Program-made: the position numbers and the translations under genes
Assembly (NCBI RefSeq): GCF_003001815.1
Contig: NZ_PVMZ01000010.1
Span: forward strand, 248,001-312,000
DNA from: Actinoplanes italicus
GTDB taxonomy: Bacteria > Actinomycetota > Actinomycetes > Mycobacteriales > Micromonosporaceae
Direction: 5' to 3'
Length of the DNA stretch: 64,000 bases
The notes under the pieces: generated by a model
Seen by the model: only the letters and a program-made list of their open reading frames with translations
Databases searched by the model: none
What the model was told of the DNA's origin: nothing
In this document: in pieces, positions 18,447-27,174 of the stretch
Layout: each line of letters begins with the position of its first letter
Numbering within the stretch: the stretch's first letter is position 1

Positions 18447-18537
18447 GAATTCTCCGTGGCCGTGTCGATCCGCGGGACACTCGTTCGACGTGGGGGTGCG
18501 AGAGCCGAGAGGCGGCCCGCCGAACGAGGAGAGCGCC

Positions 18538-18903
18538 ATGCCGAAGTACCTGCTGATCATGCGGGGCACCGACGAGTCGAACGCGGCCATGATGGCCGGC
18601 ATCGACGAGATGATCGCCACGACCCGGCAGTTCATCGACGAGATGGTCAAGGCCGGAGTGCTGCTCGCGGCCGAGGGACTGGACGACCCGCGCCAGGGTG
18701 TCGTCGTCGACTTCAGCGCCGAGACCCCGGTGGTCACCGACGGCCCGTACGGCGAGACCAAGGAATTGTTCGGCGGCTTCTTCATGCTCGACGTCGCCTC
18801 GAAGCAGGAGGCCGTCGAGTGGGCCAAGCGGGTGCCGGTCGCCCGCGGCGCCAAGATCGAGATCCGGCGGGTGCCCGGCAGCGACGAGGTTCCGCAGGCC
18901 TGA
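18538..18903 (+). CDS. YCII/DGPF-domain protein
   Basis: A small ferredoxin-like-fold protein of 121 residues. MPKYLLIMRG at the start and TDGPYGETKELFGGFFMLD in the middle are the marks of the DGPF (YCII-related) family. These proteins are widely encoded next to ECF sigma factors of group ECF42, and no enzymatic activity has been shown for most. ATG 18538 follows GAGGAGA. The stop TGA overlaps the ATG of the sigma factor by one base, so both are made together. Confidence 0.92.
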   Translation: MPKYLLIMRGTDESNAAMMAGIDEMIATTRQFIDEMVKAGVLLAAEGLDDPRQGVVVDFSAETPVVTDGPYGETKELFGGFFMLDVASKQEAVEWAKRVPVARGAKIEIRRVPGSDEVPQA

Positions 18904-20117
18904 TGGGTACGGTCGATGTCGAGGCCGTCTGGCGGATCGAGTCGGCGCGGATCGTCGCCGCGCTGACCCGGTTCACCGGCGACTTCTGCCTCGCCGAGGA
19001 CGCCGCCCAGGAGGCGGTCGCCGAGGCGCTGGTGTCGTGGCCGGTCACCGCTCCGGTGAATCCGGGTGGCTGGCTGATGGCCACGGCCCGGCGGCGGGCG
19101 ATCGACGCGATCCGCCGGAGCGTCGCGCTCCGGGATCGGTACCCGTTGCTCACGGCCGACACGCCGCCCGCCTCGGAGCCCGATCCCGACCGGATCGACG
19201 ACGACCTGCTCGCGCTGATGTTCATCAGCTGTCACCCGGTGCTCTCACCCGAGTCGCGGGTGGCGCTGACCCTGCGTGTGGTCGGCGGCCTGTCCAGCGA
19301 GGAGATCGCGCGAGCGCTGCTGGTGTCCGTGCCGACCGTGCAGGCCCGTATCACCCGCGGCAAGAAGACGATCGCGGCGGCCCGGATCCCGTTCGAGCTG
19401 CCGGTGGCCGATGAACGCCGCGAACGGGTCGGTGGTGTCCTCACCGTCCTGTACGTGATCTTCACCGAGGGATCGACGGCGACGTCGGGCGACCGGCTGG
19501 TTCGTCCCGGCGTCGCCTACGAGGCGATCAGGCTCGCCCGCACGCTGGCCGCCCTGCTGCCGGACGAGCCCGAGGTGCACGGCCTGCTCGCGTTGTGCGA
19601 GCTGACGGCCGCGCGCTTCCCGGCACGTACCGGCCCGGACGGCTCGCCGGTCCTGCTGGAGGACCAGGACCGGCGGCTGTGGGACGTCTCGGCGGTCCGG
19701 CGTGGGCTGGCCGCGCTGGCCAGGGCGTCGACGCGGGGGCTCGGGCCGTACGGACTGCAGGCGATGATCGCCGCCACCCACGCGGCGGCCTCCTCGGTGG
19801 AGACGACCGACTGGGAACGGATCGTGGTGCTCTACGAGGCCCTCGGCCGGGTCGCGCCGTCGCCGGTGGTCGACCTCAACCGGGCGGTCGCCGTCGCCAT
19901 GGCGACGGGGCCGGAGCGGGCTCTCGCCATCGTGGACGAGCTGACCGTCTCCGGCCGCCTGGCCGGCTCCCATCTGGTCCCGACTGTGCGCGGTGAACTG
20001 CTGGCCCGCCTCGGCCGGCGACCGGAGGCACGCGCCGAGCTGGAACTGGCCGCCCGGCTCTGCACCAACCGGCGCGAACGCTCGGTGCTGCTGCAGAAGG
20101 CTGCCGGGCTGGGCTGA
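18903..20117 (+). CDS. ECF sigma factor, ECF42-like, with C-terminal extension
   Basis: A protein of 404 residues. Residues 1-180 hold sigma region 2 (FCLAEDAAQEAVAEAL ... NPGGWLMATARRRAIDAIRR) and region 4 (SPESRVALTLRVVGGLSSEEIARALLVSVPTVQARITRGKKTI). The remaining 220 residues form the helical extension known from ECF41/ECF42-type factors (AYEAIRLARTLAALLPDEPEVHGLLALCELTAAR and later VVDLNRAVAVAMATGPERAL). ECF42 factors lack a normal anti-sigma factor; the extension and the DGPF partner are thought to tune them. No anti-sigma gene is nearby, in line with this. Confidence 0.93.
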   Translation: MGTVDVEAVWRIESARIVAALTRFTGDFCLAEDAAQEAVAEALVSWPVTAPVNPGGWLMATARRRAIDAIRRSVALRDRYPLLTADTPPASEPDPDRIDDDLLALMFISCHPVLSPESRVALTLRVVGGLSSEEIARALLVSVPTVQARITRGKKTIAAARIPFELPVADERRERVGGVLTVLYVIFTEGSTATSGDRLVRPGVAYEAIRLARTLAALLPDEPEVHGLLALCELTAARFPARTGPDGSPVLLEDQDRRLWDVSAVRRGLAALARASTRGLGPYGLQAMIAATHAAASSVETTDWERIVVLYEALGRVAPSPVVDLNRAVAVAMATGPERALAIVDELTVSGRLAGSHLVPTVRGELLARLGRRPEARAELELAARLCTNRRERSVLLQKAAGLG

Positions 20118-20121
20118 CCGG

Positions 20122-20688
20122 CTACGGCTGGGCCGACGCGTTGTACCTGTGCTTGGCGTCGACCACGGCCGCCTGAACGTGTTCGGGGTCGACGCCGCTC
20201 ACGTTCAGCGGCGGGTGCAGGCGCCGGACGAGGTTCGCCTCGACGGAGTTCGGTTCGGCGTCCTGAGCCCAGGTCAGTTGCAGGTTCGCATGCATCCACG
20301 CGGTCAGCCGCGTCTCGTCCTCACCGATCAGGACGACACGATCGGTCCAGGTCGTCCGGTAACCCTCGGACACCAGCAGGCCGGCCAGGGTGCGGCGCAG
20401 CGTCGAACTGCCCGAGCGCCGCAGATGGTTGCGCAGGATCCGGCCCCGCAGCGTGGTCGCCCGGCCGAGATACAGCATCCGCAGCGAGGGGACGTTCGGG
20501 TTCACCGGCCCGTGCAGGTCGGGAAAGACCGACGGGCCGGCCCACCAGGCGTAGACACCACTGGCCCGGCCGAGCCTCTTGACGGCGACGTCGAGTCCGA
20601 CCGGCGTGTCGGACAACTGGCGCAGGGCCTCCTCCGCCCGGGCTCTGGCGGCGGGCAGGTCAGCGGGGCGGATCTCAGGAGCGGTCAT
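20122..20688 (-). CDS. GIY-YIG nuclease-like protein
   Basis: A protein of 188 residues. ASGVYAWWAGPS, then LRMLYLGRATTLRGRILRNHLR, has the layout of a GIY-YIG domain: the GIY is read as GVY, the YIG as YLG, followed by the conserved arginine in the next helix. A late SVEANLVRRLHPPLN matches the glutamate and the PPLN stretch seen in such domains. It may cleave DNA, but many stand-alone members have unknown roles. It ends 4 bp from the sigma factor stop on the opposite strand and follows the SagB-type gene on its own strand. Confidence 0.7.
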   Translation of the reverse strand: MTAPEIRPADLPAARARAEEALRQLSDTPVGLDVAVKRLGRASGVYAWWAGPSVFPDLHGPVNPNVPSLRMLYLGRATTLRGRILRNHLRRSGSSTLRRTLAGLLVSEGYRTTWTDRVVLIGEDETRLTAWMHANLQLTWAQDAEPNSVEANLVRRLHPPLNVSGVDPEHVQAAVVDAKHRYNASAQP

Positions 20689-20727
20689 CGGGCCCCATGG
20701 TATGCGGGGACGCCTTCACTCCCGTTT

Positions 20728-22164
20728 TCACTCCCGATGCTGCATCGGGCGCACGTCGACCGGCGCACCCGGCAGCCCGCCCGGGGTGGCGCGGTAGTCC
20801 GGAACGCCCACGCACGTGAAGATCATGGCGTCCAGCGGCGTGCCGAGCAGTGCCGCGATCTCGCTGTCGAGGAAGGTCATGCCGGTCGCGCTCGCGCCCA
20901 TGGCGTACGCCAGCAGGTGCAACCGCCCCTCGACCAGTCCGGCGGCCAGCTGCGCGGCCCGGTACCCGCGGTCGTCCATGCTCGCCACGTCCGCCGCGGT
21001 GATGACCACGAAGGCCGCGTCCCTGCTCAGCCCCTGCTCCAGGCTCACCCGGTAGAGCTCCTGGCGCTGGTCACCCGGGTGAATCGCCGTGCCGAGATCG
21101 GGCCACCGGTACACGCCCGGCGTCACACCGTCGACGTCGTGCACCGCCACGAACTGCGGCAGGCCGATGCCGCGTACGGCCACCCGCAGGCCGGTGGTGA
21201 GCACGCTCTGCGGCACCCCGCGGGTCGGGTCCATCCGTCGCTGCGAGCCGCGGGTGAGCACGACCGCCTCGACTGTCCCGGTCCCGGCCTCCGGCACCCG
21301 GACCGGGTCGCCCTCGGCCCACGGTGCGCCCAGCACGGTCCCGTCACCGGCCCGCTGTGCCGCCGTCGCCAGCGGGAACTCCAGCGGATCCGTGTCGACC
21401 TCGCCGGCGGCCGCGGGGCCGGTCGGCGTCAGCGCGGGCGGTTGCGAGCCGAGACCGACCACGGCGACGGGCCATTCGTGTACGCCGTCCGCGCCGACCA
21501 GCTCGGTGACCACCCGGTCGGGGAACGTCGTCCAGAGCCGCGCCGGGATCCCCGCGGACCCGGCCAGCGCGAGGGTCTGGGCCAGCATGGTGCCGGCATC
21601 CCAGTAGACGTGCCGGTAGCCGCGCTCGCGATACCGCCAGCCGGTCCGCCACGGGACGCCGGTGACCACGAGCGCCGCGCCGCCGCCGCTCGGTGCGGGC
21701 CCGACACGCACCAGGGCGTGACCGGCAGGGTCGTACCAGTGCACGCCGGCCGGCAGCCCCTCGTGGCCCGATGGGACGAGCACGTAGACCTCGAGCGGGA
21801 AGCGACCGCCGGCCGAGCCTGCCGCGCGGAACAGGTGAGTGATCCCGTTGCTGCGCTTGGAGGTCCGTACGACGCCCGCCGACAGGTGCAGCAGCCGGGC
21901 CAGGTGCGGCACGTCGAGCTCCCCGGCGGCGACCTCCGCCGTCCCGGCCAGCACATCGATGGCCGGCGCCTCGGTGGACGGCAGGTCACGCGGCAGCTCG
22001 AAGCGCGGCAGATCCCCGGTGTACCGCTTGTGGAAAAGCGGGAAGCGGCCGAAGTCGTTGGGTTTCAGATCGACGACGAGACGTGGATCGGCGATGACGT
22101 CGTCCCACTCCCGTCCCGGCTCGTAGGAGGTCAGCCTGTGCAGGATCTGGGTCACGGTCTCCAC
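20728..22164 (-). CDS. SagB-type nitroreductase-family oxidoreductase, tandem domains
   Basis: A 478-residue protein with two nitroreductase-like halves. The first (about 85-240) carries HLARLLHLSAGVVRTSKRSNG and WYDPAGHALVRVG; the second (about 320-478) carries GVYRWPDLG and the terminal IFTCVGVPD. Tandem SagB-type proteins relate to the FMN enzymes that oxidise azolines in thiazole/oxazole-modified peptides. No cyclodehydratase (YcaO) or precursor peptide is visible here, so a peptide-modifying role is not supported. GTG 22164 was chosen where the homologous sequence begins. It follows the sugar-kinase gene by 10 bp, in an unexpected operon pairing. Confidence 0.78.
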   Translation of the reverse strand: METVTQILHRLTSYEPGREWDDVIADPRLVVDLKPNDFGRFPLFHKRYTGDLPRFELPRDLPSTEAPAIDVLAGTAEVAAGELDVPHLARLLHLSAGVVRTSKRSNGITHLFRAAGSAGGRFPLEVYVLVPSGHEGLPAGVHWYDPAGHALVRVGPAPSGGGAALVVTGVPWRTGWRYRERGYRHVYWDAGTMLAQTLALAGSAGIPARLWTTFPDRVVTELVGADGVHEWPVAVVGLGSQPPALTPTGPAAAGEVDTDPLEFPLATAAQRAGDGTVLGAPWAEGDPVRVPEAGTGTVEAVVLTRGSQRRMDPTRGVPQSVLTTGLRVAVRGIGLPQFVAVHDVDGVTPGVYRWPDLGTAIHPGDQRQELYRVSLEQGLSRDAAFVVITAADVASMDDRGYRAAQLAAGLVEGRLHLLAYAMGASATGMTFLDSEIAALLGTPLDAMIFTCVGVPDYRATPGGLPGAPVDVRPMQHRE

Positions 22165-22174
22165 TGAGCCGACT

Positions 22175-23098
22175 CTAGGCGAGTGCGCCCGCGTCGAAGA
22201 ACGCGGCGTGCAGTGCCGCCTGATCACCGGCGGGCAGCCGGGCCACCGCGAGCCACGCCGCGGCGATCGACGGGTCACCGCTGGTCAGCGGGGTGATCCC
22301 ACGTTCCTGCAAGGCCGATCGGACCCCGTCGCGGATCGGGGTCGCGGCGGTGAGGAGGCTGCCGGCGAGGACGATCGGGCCGCTGCCGGCCACCGCGTCG
22401 AGGGTCGCGGTCAGGTGGCCGACCGCCTCGGCGACGATCGTGCGGGCGTGCGGATCGCCGGCCCGCGCCGCCTCGCACACCACCGGCGCGAGGGCGGCGA
22501 TCCGGGCGTGCGGAAGGCCCTGGGCCCAGGAGATCAGCCGGTCACGGTCGGCGGCGCCGGTCCGGGTGGCGATCCGGGCGGCGAAGGGCGACGGCCAGGT
22601 GTGTACGGCGGAACGCAGCGCCCGCATGCCGAGCCAGTGGCCGGATCCCTCGTCGCCGAGCAGCCAGCCGAGCCCGTCCGCCGTACGTACGATCGCATGG
22701 TCCTTGATCTCTGCCGCGACGGCGCCGGTGCCCGCGATGAGGACCGCGCCGGAGGGTTCGCCGGTGCCCGCCGCGAAGGCGGTGACCGCGTCGCCGACGA
22801 TCTCATAGGGGCAGGTCAGGCCGGCCGCCGCCCACGCCTCGCCGAGGGCCGCGGTGATCGCCGGATCCAGGCAGGCCCCGGTGCCGGCCAGGCCGAGCAC
22901 GCCGCCCGCGACCGCCGCCGGGTCGTGCCCGGCGAGTGCCTGCCGTAACGCGTCGGCTATCGCCCGGGCGGCGGCCGGTCCGGCGGCGAACGGGTTGCCG
23001 GGACCGGCCCGCCCGCGCCCGGTGACCTGCCCGTTCACCGTGGCGACGACCGCGCGGGAGGCGGTCCCGCCGGCGTCGACTCCCACCACGAGATCCAT
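22175..23098 (-). CDS. BadF/BcrA-type ATPase, probable N-acetylglucosamine kinase
   Basis: A protein of 307 residues of the actin-like ATPase superfamily. The phosphate-1 loop is VGVDAGGTASRAVV at the start, the adenosine/phosphate-2 loop is VLIAGTGAVAAEI, and GWLLGDEGSGHWLG is the hallmark of BadF-type N-acetylglucosamine kinases. It should phosphorylate GlcNAc (or a related amino sugar) at C6 in the cytoplasm. It diverges from the rpiR/SIS/ngcEFG genes, which fits a kinase for the imported sugar. ATG 23098 starts the domain; ATG 23125 upstream in frame is possible. Confidence 0.85.
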   Translation of the reverse strand: MDLVVGVDAGGTASRAVVATVNGQVTGRGRAGPGNPFAAGPAAARAIADALRQALAGHDPAAVAGGVLGLAGTGACLDPAITAALGEAWAAAGLTCPYEIVGDAVTAFAAGTGEPSGAVLIAGTGAVAAEIKDHAIVRTADGLGWLLGDEGSGHWLGMRALRSAVHTWPSPFAARIATRTGAADRDRLISWAQGLPHARIAALAPVVCEAARAGDPHARTIVAEAVGHLTATLDAVAGSGPIVLAGSLLTAATPIRDGVRSALQERGITPLTSGDPSIAAAWLAVARLPAGDQAALHAAFFDAGALA

Positions 23099-23127
23099 GC
23101 TCCGGATCGAAACACAGAAATTCATTG

Positions 23128-23182
23128 TTGACTAGTTGTGAAGGTGGTCGTAATTTTCATCGGCACAGGCACTTGATGAAAA
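23128..23182 (+). promoter_or_regulatory. Promoter and inverted repeat upstream of rpiR
   Basis: TTGACT (23128-23133), a 17-bp spacer and TAATTT (23151-23156) form a strong promoter for the RpiR operon. A perfect 8-bp inverted repeat, TTTTCATC (23154-23161) and GATGAAAA (23175-23182), overlaps the -10 box and the expected start of transcription. It is a likely operator, possibly for RpiR itself. The right arm also overlaps the ribosome-binding AAGGA (23181-23185). Confidence 0.65.
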
Positions 23183-23194
23183 GGATGTCCACGG

Positions 23195-24112
23195 ATGACG
23201 GGTGAGAGCGGCGGGCTGCTGGGGCGGCTGCGCATCGAGGGACCGCAGATGCCGGAGGCGCTGAGCCGGATCGCGGAGGCGATCCTGGCCGACCCGGAGA
23301 CGGCTGCCCACGCCAGCATCGTGGACCTGGCCGAACGCTCCGGCACGTCGACCGCGACCGTCACCCGGTTCAGCCGCACGCTGGGCTTCAAGGGCTACGC
23401 GAGCCTGCGGGTCGCCGTGGCCACCGAGACCGGGCGTGCCGAGCAGGCCCGGTGGGAGACCGACATCAGCGGCGACATCACCCCCGAGGATCCGCTCGAC
23501 CAGGTCCTCAGCGTCGTCGCGGCCGCCGACACCCGGGCCATCCAGAGCACCGCATCGCTGCTGAAGGTCGAGGACGTCGAGCGGGTGGCCGCGGCCATCG
23601 CCGGGGCGCAGCGCGTCGAGCTGTTCGGGCTCGGCAGCAGCGGCACGGCGGCGCGGGAGATGGCGTTCCGGCTCGAGCGGATCCGGGTTCCGGTCTGGCA
23701 CCGGCAGGACAGCCACACCGCGCTCACCAACGCCGCGCTGCTGCTGCCCGGTGACGTGGCCATCGGCCTGTCGCACTCGGGCCGCACCCGCGAGGTGATC
23801 GAGACACTGGCCGAGGCCGCCGACCACGGCGCCCTGACCGTGGCGGTGACCAGCTTCAACCGGTCACCACTGGCCGAGGTCGCCGACATCGTGTTCACCA
23901 CCAGCGTGCTGGAGACGACGTTCCGGCTCGCGGCGCTCTCCGCCCTGCACTCGCAGCTGCTCGTCCTCGACCTGATCTACGTCGCGGTGGCACAGCGCAC
24001 CTACGAGCGCACCGCCGAGGCCCTCGAACTGACGGTCCGTGCCGTGGACGCCCACCGCCTGCCGGAGAAGCTGCCGACCCGTAAACGGCGGGTGGAGAAA
24101 GGATCGACGTGA
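23195..24112 (+). CDS. MurR/RpiR-family transcriptional regulator
   Basis: A regulator of 305 residues. Residues about 10-85 form the RpiR helix-turn-helix (MPEALSRIAEAILADPETAAHASIVDLAERSGTS and VTRFSRTLGFKGYASLR). Residues about 125-265 form a SIS sugar-phosphate-binding domain with LFGLGSSGTAAREMAFRLERI and IGLSHSGRTREVIE. Such proteins sense amino-sugar or sugar phosphates. It is the first gene of the NgcEFG-like operon and is translationally coupled to the SIS gene by GTGA. It likely responds to GlcNAc-6-P made by the divergent kinase (inference). Confidence 0.9.
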   Translation: MTGESGGLLGRLRIEGPQMPEALSRIAEAILADPETAAHASIVDLAERSGTSTATVTRFSRTLGFKGYASLRVAVATETGRAEQARWETDISGDITPEDPLDQVLSVVAAADTRAIQSTASLLKVEDVERVAAAIAGAQRVELFGLGSSGTAAREMAFRLERIRVPVWHRQDSHTALTNAALLLPGDVAIGLSHSGRTREVIETLAEAADHGALTVAVTSFNRSPLAEVADIVFTTSVLETTFRLAALSALHSQLLVLDLIYVAVAQRTYERTAEALELTVRAVDAHRLPEKLPTRKRRVEKGST

Positions 24113-24852
24113 GTGAGGACTTCCTGACCAGGATCGAAGAACTGGTGGCCAGGGTGGGCCGCGGGCAGCAGGAGGCGAAGTCCCGGGCCGCCGACCTCCT
24201 GGCCACCTCGATAAAGGGCGGCGGCGTGATCCAGGCGTTCGGCTGCGGGCACTCCGAGGCACTGGCCATGGAAATCGCCGGACGGGCCGGGGGACTGGTA
24301 CCGACCAACCGGATCGCGCTGCGCGACATCGTCCTCTACGGCGGCGAGCCGCTCGAGGCGCTCGCCGACCCGATGGTGGAACGCGGCACCGAGATCGCCC
24401 ACAAGCTTTACCAGCTGGCCCCGGTCAAACCGGATGACGCGTTCGTCATCGCCTCCAACTCCGGCATCAACGGCGCGGTCGTCGAGATGGCGCTGCTGGT
24501 CAAGGAACACGGCCACCCGCTGATCGCGATCACCTCGGCGCAGCACTCGGCAGGTGTCGAGTCGCGGCACCCGAGTGGCCGCAAACTGGGCGACATCGCC
24601 GACGTGACCCTCGACAACGGCGCGCCGTACGGCGACGCGACACTGCCGATCCCCGGCGGCGGTGCGGTCGGGGCCGTCTCGTCGATCACCGCGGCGCTGC
24701 TGGCTCAGCAGATCGTCGTCGAGGTGGTCGAACGCCTGCTCGCGGCGGGGATCGTCCCGCCCGTCTACCTGTCGGACAACGTGCCCGGCGGCAAGGAACA
24801 CAACGCAGAACTAGAGGCGCGGTACGCCGGGCGCATCCGGCGCACCGCATAG
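24109..24852 (+). CDS. SIS-domain protein, probable amino-sugar phosphate enzyme
   Basis: A protein of 247 residues made of one SIS domain. GGGVIQAFGCGHSEALAMEIAGRAG is the sugar-phosphate loop, FVIASNSGINGAVVEMALL the second, and GDATLPIPGGGAVGAVSSITAALL the third. It belongs to the UPF0309-like group related to MurNAc-6-P etherase and to isomerases of amino-sugar phosphates. It lies between the regulator and the importer. A step in GlcNAc-6-P or related sugar-phosphate handling is likely, but the reaction is not proven by sequence. Confidence 0.82.
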   Translation: MSEDFLTRIEELVARVGRGQQEAKSRAADLLATSIKGGGVIQAFGCGHSEALAMEIAGRAGGLVPTNRIALRDIVLYGGEPLEALADPMVERGTEIAHKLYQLAPVKPDDAFVIASNSGINGAVVEMALLVKEHGHPLIAITSAQHSAGVESRHPSGRKLGDIADVTLDNGAPYGDATLPIPGGGAVGAVSSITAALLAQQIVVEVVERLLAAGIVPPVYLSDNVPGGKEHNAELEARYAGRIRRTA

Positions 24853-24868
24853 AGAAACGAGCCCAGCG

Positions 24869-26287
24869 ATGAACCCTGAATCCCTTCCCAGACCCTATCC
24901 GAGACGAACCCTGCTCCGGACCGCCGGGCTCGCGGCGGTGACCGCGCCGCTGCTCAGCGCGTGTGTCACCTCCGCCGGCAAGGAGGAGAAGCCCGCACAG
25001 GCCGGCGGCGCCAAGACCGCCGAGAACCCGCTCGGGGTCAAGGCTGACGCGCCCCTCGAGGTGGTCGTCTTCAAGGGTGGGTACGGCGACGACTACGCCA
25101 TCAAGGCCGAGCAGCAGTACACCGCGAAGTACCCGCAGGCCAAGATCGACCACAAGGGCCTGCAGAAGGTCGGCGAGGCCATGCAGCCCCGCTTCGTGGC
25201 CGGCGACCCGCCGGACGTCGTCGACAACACCGGCGCCGGACGTCTCGACATCGCCACACTGGTCGGCGCCAAGCAGGTCACCGACCTCGCGGAGCTGCTC
25301 GCCGCCCCGGCGTTCGACCAGCCCGGCAAGACGGTCCGCGACACGCTGCTGCCCGGCGTGATCGAGGACGGCACGTTCGACGGCAGTACGGTGACATTGA
25401 ACTTCACCTACACCGTCTGGGGCGTCTGGTACTCGAAGTCGCTGTTCGCCGAGCGCGGCTGGACGTATCCGAAGACGTGGGCCGAGATGCTCGCCCTCTG
25501 CGAGACGATCAAGAAGGCCGGCATCGCCCCCTGGACCTACCAGGGCAAATACGCCGAGTACATCAACGACCCGCTGCTCACCATGGCCGCCAAGGCCGGC
25601 GGACTGGACCTGGTGAAGGCCGTCGACAACCTCGATCCGGCCGCCTGGTCGCAACCCGGACTGAAGCAGGCCGCCGAGGCGTTCGCCGAGCTGGCGGGCA
25701 AGGGCTACATCATGTCCGGCTCGGAGGCGCTGTCGCACACCGAGGCGCAGGCCGCCTGGTGCCAGAAGAAGGCCGCGTTCATCCCGTGCGGCTCGTGGCT
25801 GGAGAGCGAGCAGAAGGAGGTCACCCCGGCCGGCTTCGACATGGTGATGGGCACCGTGCCGTCGGCGTCGAGCGGTGACAGGCTGCCGGTCACGGCCGTG
25901 CAGGCGTCCAGCAGCGAGTCCTACCTGGTCCCGGCGCAGGCCAAGAACCGCGCCGGGGGCCTGGAGTACCTGCGGATCCTGTTCGCCAAGGAGTCCGCGA
26001 CCGCGTTCGCCCAGGCCAACAGCACCCTCCCGGCGGTGGCCGGCGCCACCGACGGGCTCACGCTCACCAGCGGTCTGGGCTCGGTCCGCGACGCGGTCAC
26101 GGCGGCCGGTCCGGACGCTTTCAACTACCGATTCCGTACGTGGTACGCGCCGCTCGCCAAGGCGGTCGACGACGCCACGGCCGAGCTGGTCAACCGCCGG
26201 ATCAGCGCCGCCGACTGGTCGGCGCGCATCCAGAAGGCGTCGGACTCGCTGGCCAAGGACAGCACCGTCAAGAAGTACAAGCGCTGA
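24869..26287 (+). CDS. ABC sugar-binding lipoprotein, NgcE-like (GlcNAc/chitobiose)
   Basis: A solute-binding lipoprotein of 472 residues. The N-terminus has RRTLLRTAGLAA followed by the lipobox LLSAC, with the lipid cysteine at residue 32; the twin arginine suggests Tat export. The mature part is a cluster-B sugar-binding fold. FVAGDPPDVVDNTGAGRLD and WLESEQKEVTPAGFDMVMG resemble NgcE, the Streptomyces binding protein for N-acetylglucosamine and diacetylchitobiose. It would deliver the sugar to the two permeases that follow with overlapping genes. No ATPase is encoded here; the shared MsiK ATPase is the usual partner. Confidence 0.88.
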   Translation: MNPESLPRPYPRRTLLRTAGLAAVTAPLLSACVTSAGKEEKPAQAGGAKTAENPLGVKADAPLEVVVFKGGYGDDYAIKAEQQYTAKYPQAKIDHKGLQKVGEAMQPRFVAGDPPDVVDNTGAGRLDIATLVGAKQVTDLAELLAAPAFDQPGKTVRDTLLPGVIEDGTFDGSTVTLNFTYTVWGVWYSKSLFAERGWTYPKTWAEMLALCETIKKAGIAPWTYQGKYAEYINDPLLTMAAKAGGLDLVKAVDNLDPAAWSQPGLKQAAEAFAELAGKGYIMSGSEALSHTEAQAAWCQKKAAFIPCGSWLESEQKEVTPAGFDMVMGTVPSASSGDRLPVTAVQASSSESYLVPAQAKNRAGGLEYLRILFAKESATAFAQANSTLPAVAGATDGLTLTSGLGSVRDAVTAAGPDAFNYRFRTWYAPLAKAVDDATAELVNRRISAADWSARIQKASDSLAKDSTVKKYKR

Positions 26288-27174
26288 TGCGGCACGGCCG
26301 GTGGCGGTTCCTGCTCGCCGCGCTGGTCCCGGCGCTGGTCCTGCACGTCGTGCTCGTGTTCTCCCCGTACGCCCAGGCCTTCTACCTGTCGCTGACGGAC
26401 TGGACCGGGGTGGCCGGCGAGGCGAACTTCGTCGGGGTGGACAACTTCGTCCGCCTCGGCGATGACTCGCTCTTCCTCGACGCGGTGCGCAACAACGCGG
26501 TCATGCTTGTCGTGGTGCCCATCGCCACGATCGGGCTGGCCCTGTTCCTGGCGAGCATGCTGAACGGACGGCGACCTCTGCCCGGCGCGTCCGCGTACCA
26601 GATCGTCTATTTCTTTCCGCAGATGCTCTCCCTGGTGATCATCGCGGTGCTGTGGGGCTTCGTCTACAACCCGAACACCGGGCTGCTCAACTCGGGCCTC
26701 CGGGCGATCGGGCTGGACGGCCTGGCCCGCAGCTGGCTGGCCGAACCGTCGCTGGCGCTGCCGTCGGTGATGGCGGTCGTCGTGTGGTCGTCGGTCGGGT
26801 TCTACGTGGTGCTGTTCAGTGCCGCGATCGGCGCCATCCCGAAGGAGCTCTTCGAGGCCGCGGTGCTCGACGGCGCCGGCCGGTGGGCCACGTTCCGCCG
26901 GGTCACGCTGCCGCTGGTCGCCGAGAGCGTGCAGGTGGCGTTCGTCTACCTGGGCATCGCGGCGCTCGACGGGTTCGTGCTGGTCCAGGTCATGTCGGTG
27001 GGTCCGGGCGGACCGGACGGGACCACCGAGGTGGTCGGGCTGTCGCTGTACCGGACGGCGTTCACGTACGGCAAGTTCGGCTACGCCACGGCCATGGGGG
27101 TGGCGCTGTTCTTCGCCGCGCTCACTCTGGCGGTGCTGGCACTCCGCTGGAGGCGTGATGAAGTCACCGCGTAA
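26287..27174 (+). CDS. ABC sugar permease, NgcF-like
   Basis: A permease of 295 residues with six membrane segments, of the MalF type. The EAA loop EAAVLDGAGRWATFRRVTLPLV (about residues 195-216) docks the ATPase. ATG 26287 overlaps the stop of the binding-protein gene. The end overlaps the start of the next permease gene by 17 bases. It forms the translocation channel of the amino-sugar importer together with that permease. Confidence 0.9.
   Translation: MRHGRWRFLLAALVPALVLHVVLVFSPYAQAFYLSLTDWTGVAGEANFVGVDNFVRLGDDSLFLDAVRNNAVMLVVVPIATIGLALFLASMLNGRRPLPGASAYQIVYFFPQMLSLVIIAVLWGFVYNPNTGLLNSGLRAIGLDGLARSWLAEPSLALPSVMAVVVWSSVGFYVVLFSAAIGAIPKELFEAAVLDGAGRWATFRRVTLPLVAESVQVAFVYLGIAALDGFVLVQVMSVGPGGPDGTTEVVGLSLYRTAFTYGKFGYATAMGVALFFAALTLAVLALRWRRDEVTA

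Noticed and set aside
18903..20117. Sigma factor with a normal anti-sigma partner
   Set aside because: No membrane anti-sigma gene lies near; the adjacent DGPF gene and the C-terminal extension fit an ECF42-type factor. The RsbW-like gene is 36 kb away.
20728..22164. Thiazole/oxazole-modified peptide gene cluster
   Set aside because: Only a SagB-type protein is present; there is no YcaO cyclodehydratase, no precursor peptide and no exporter next to it.
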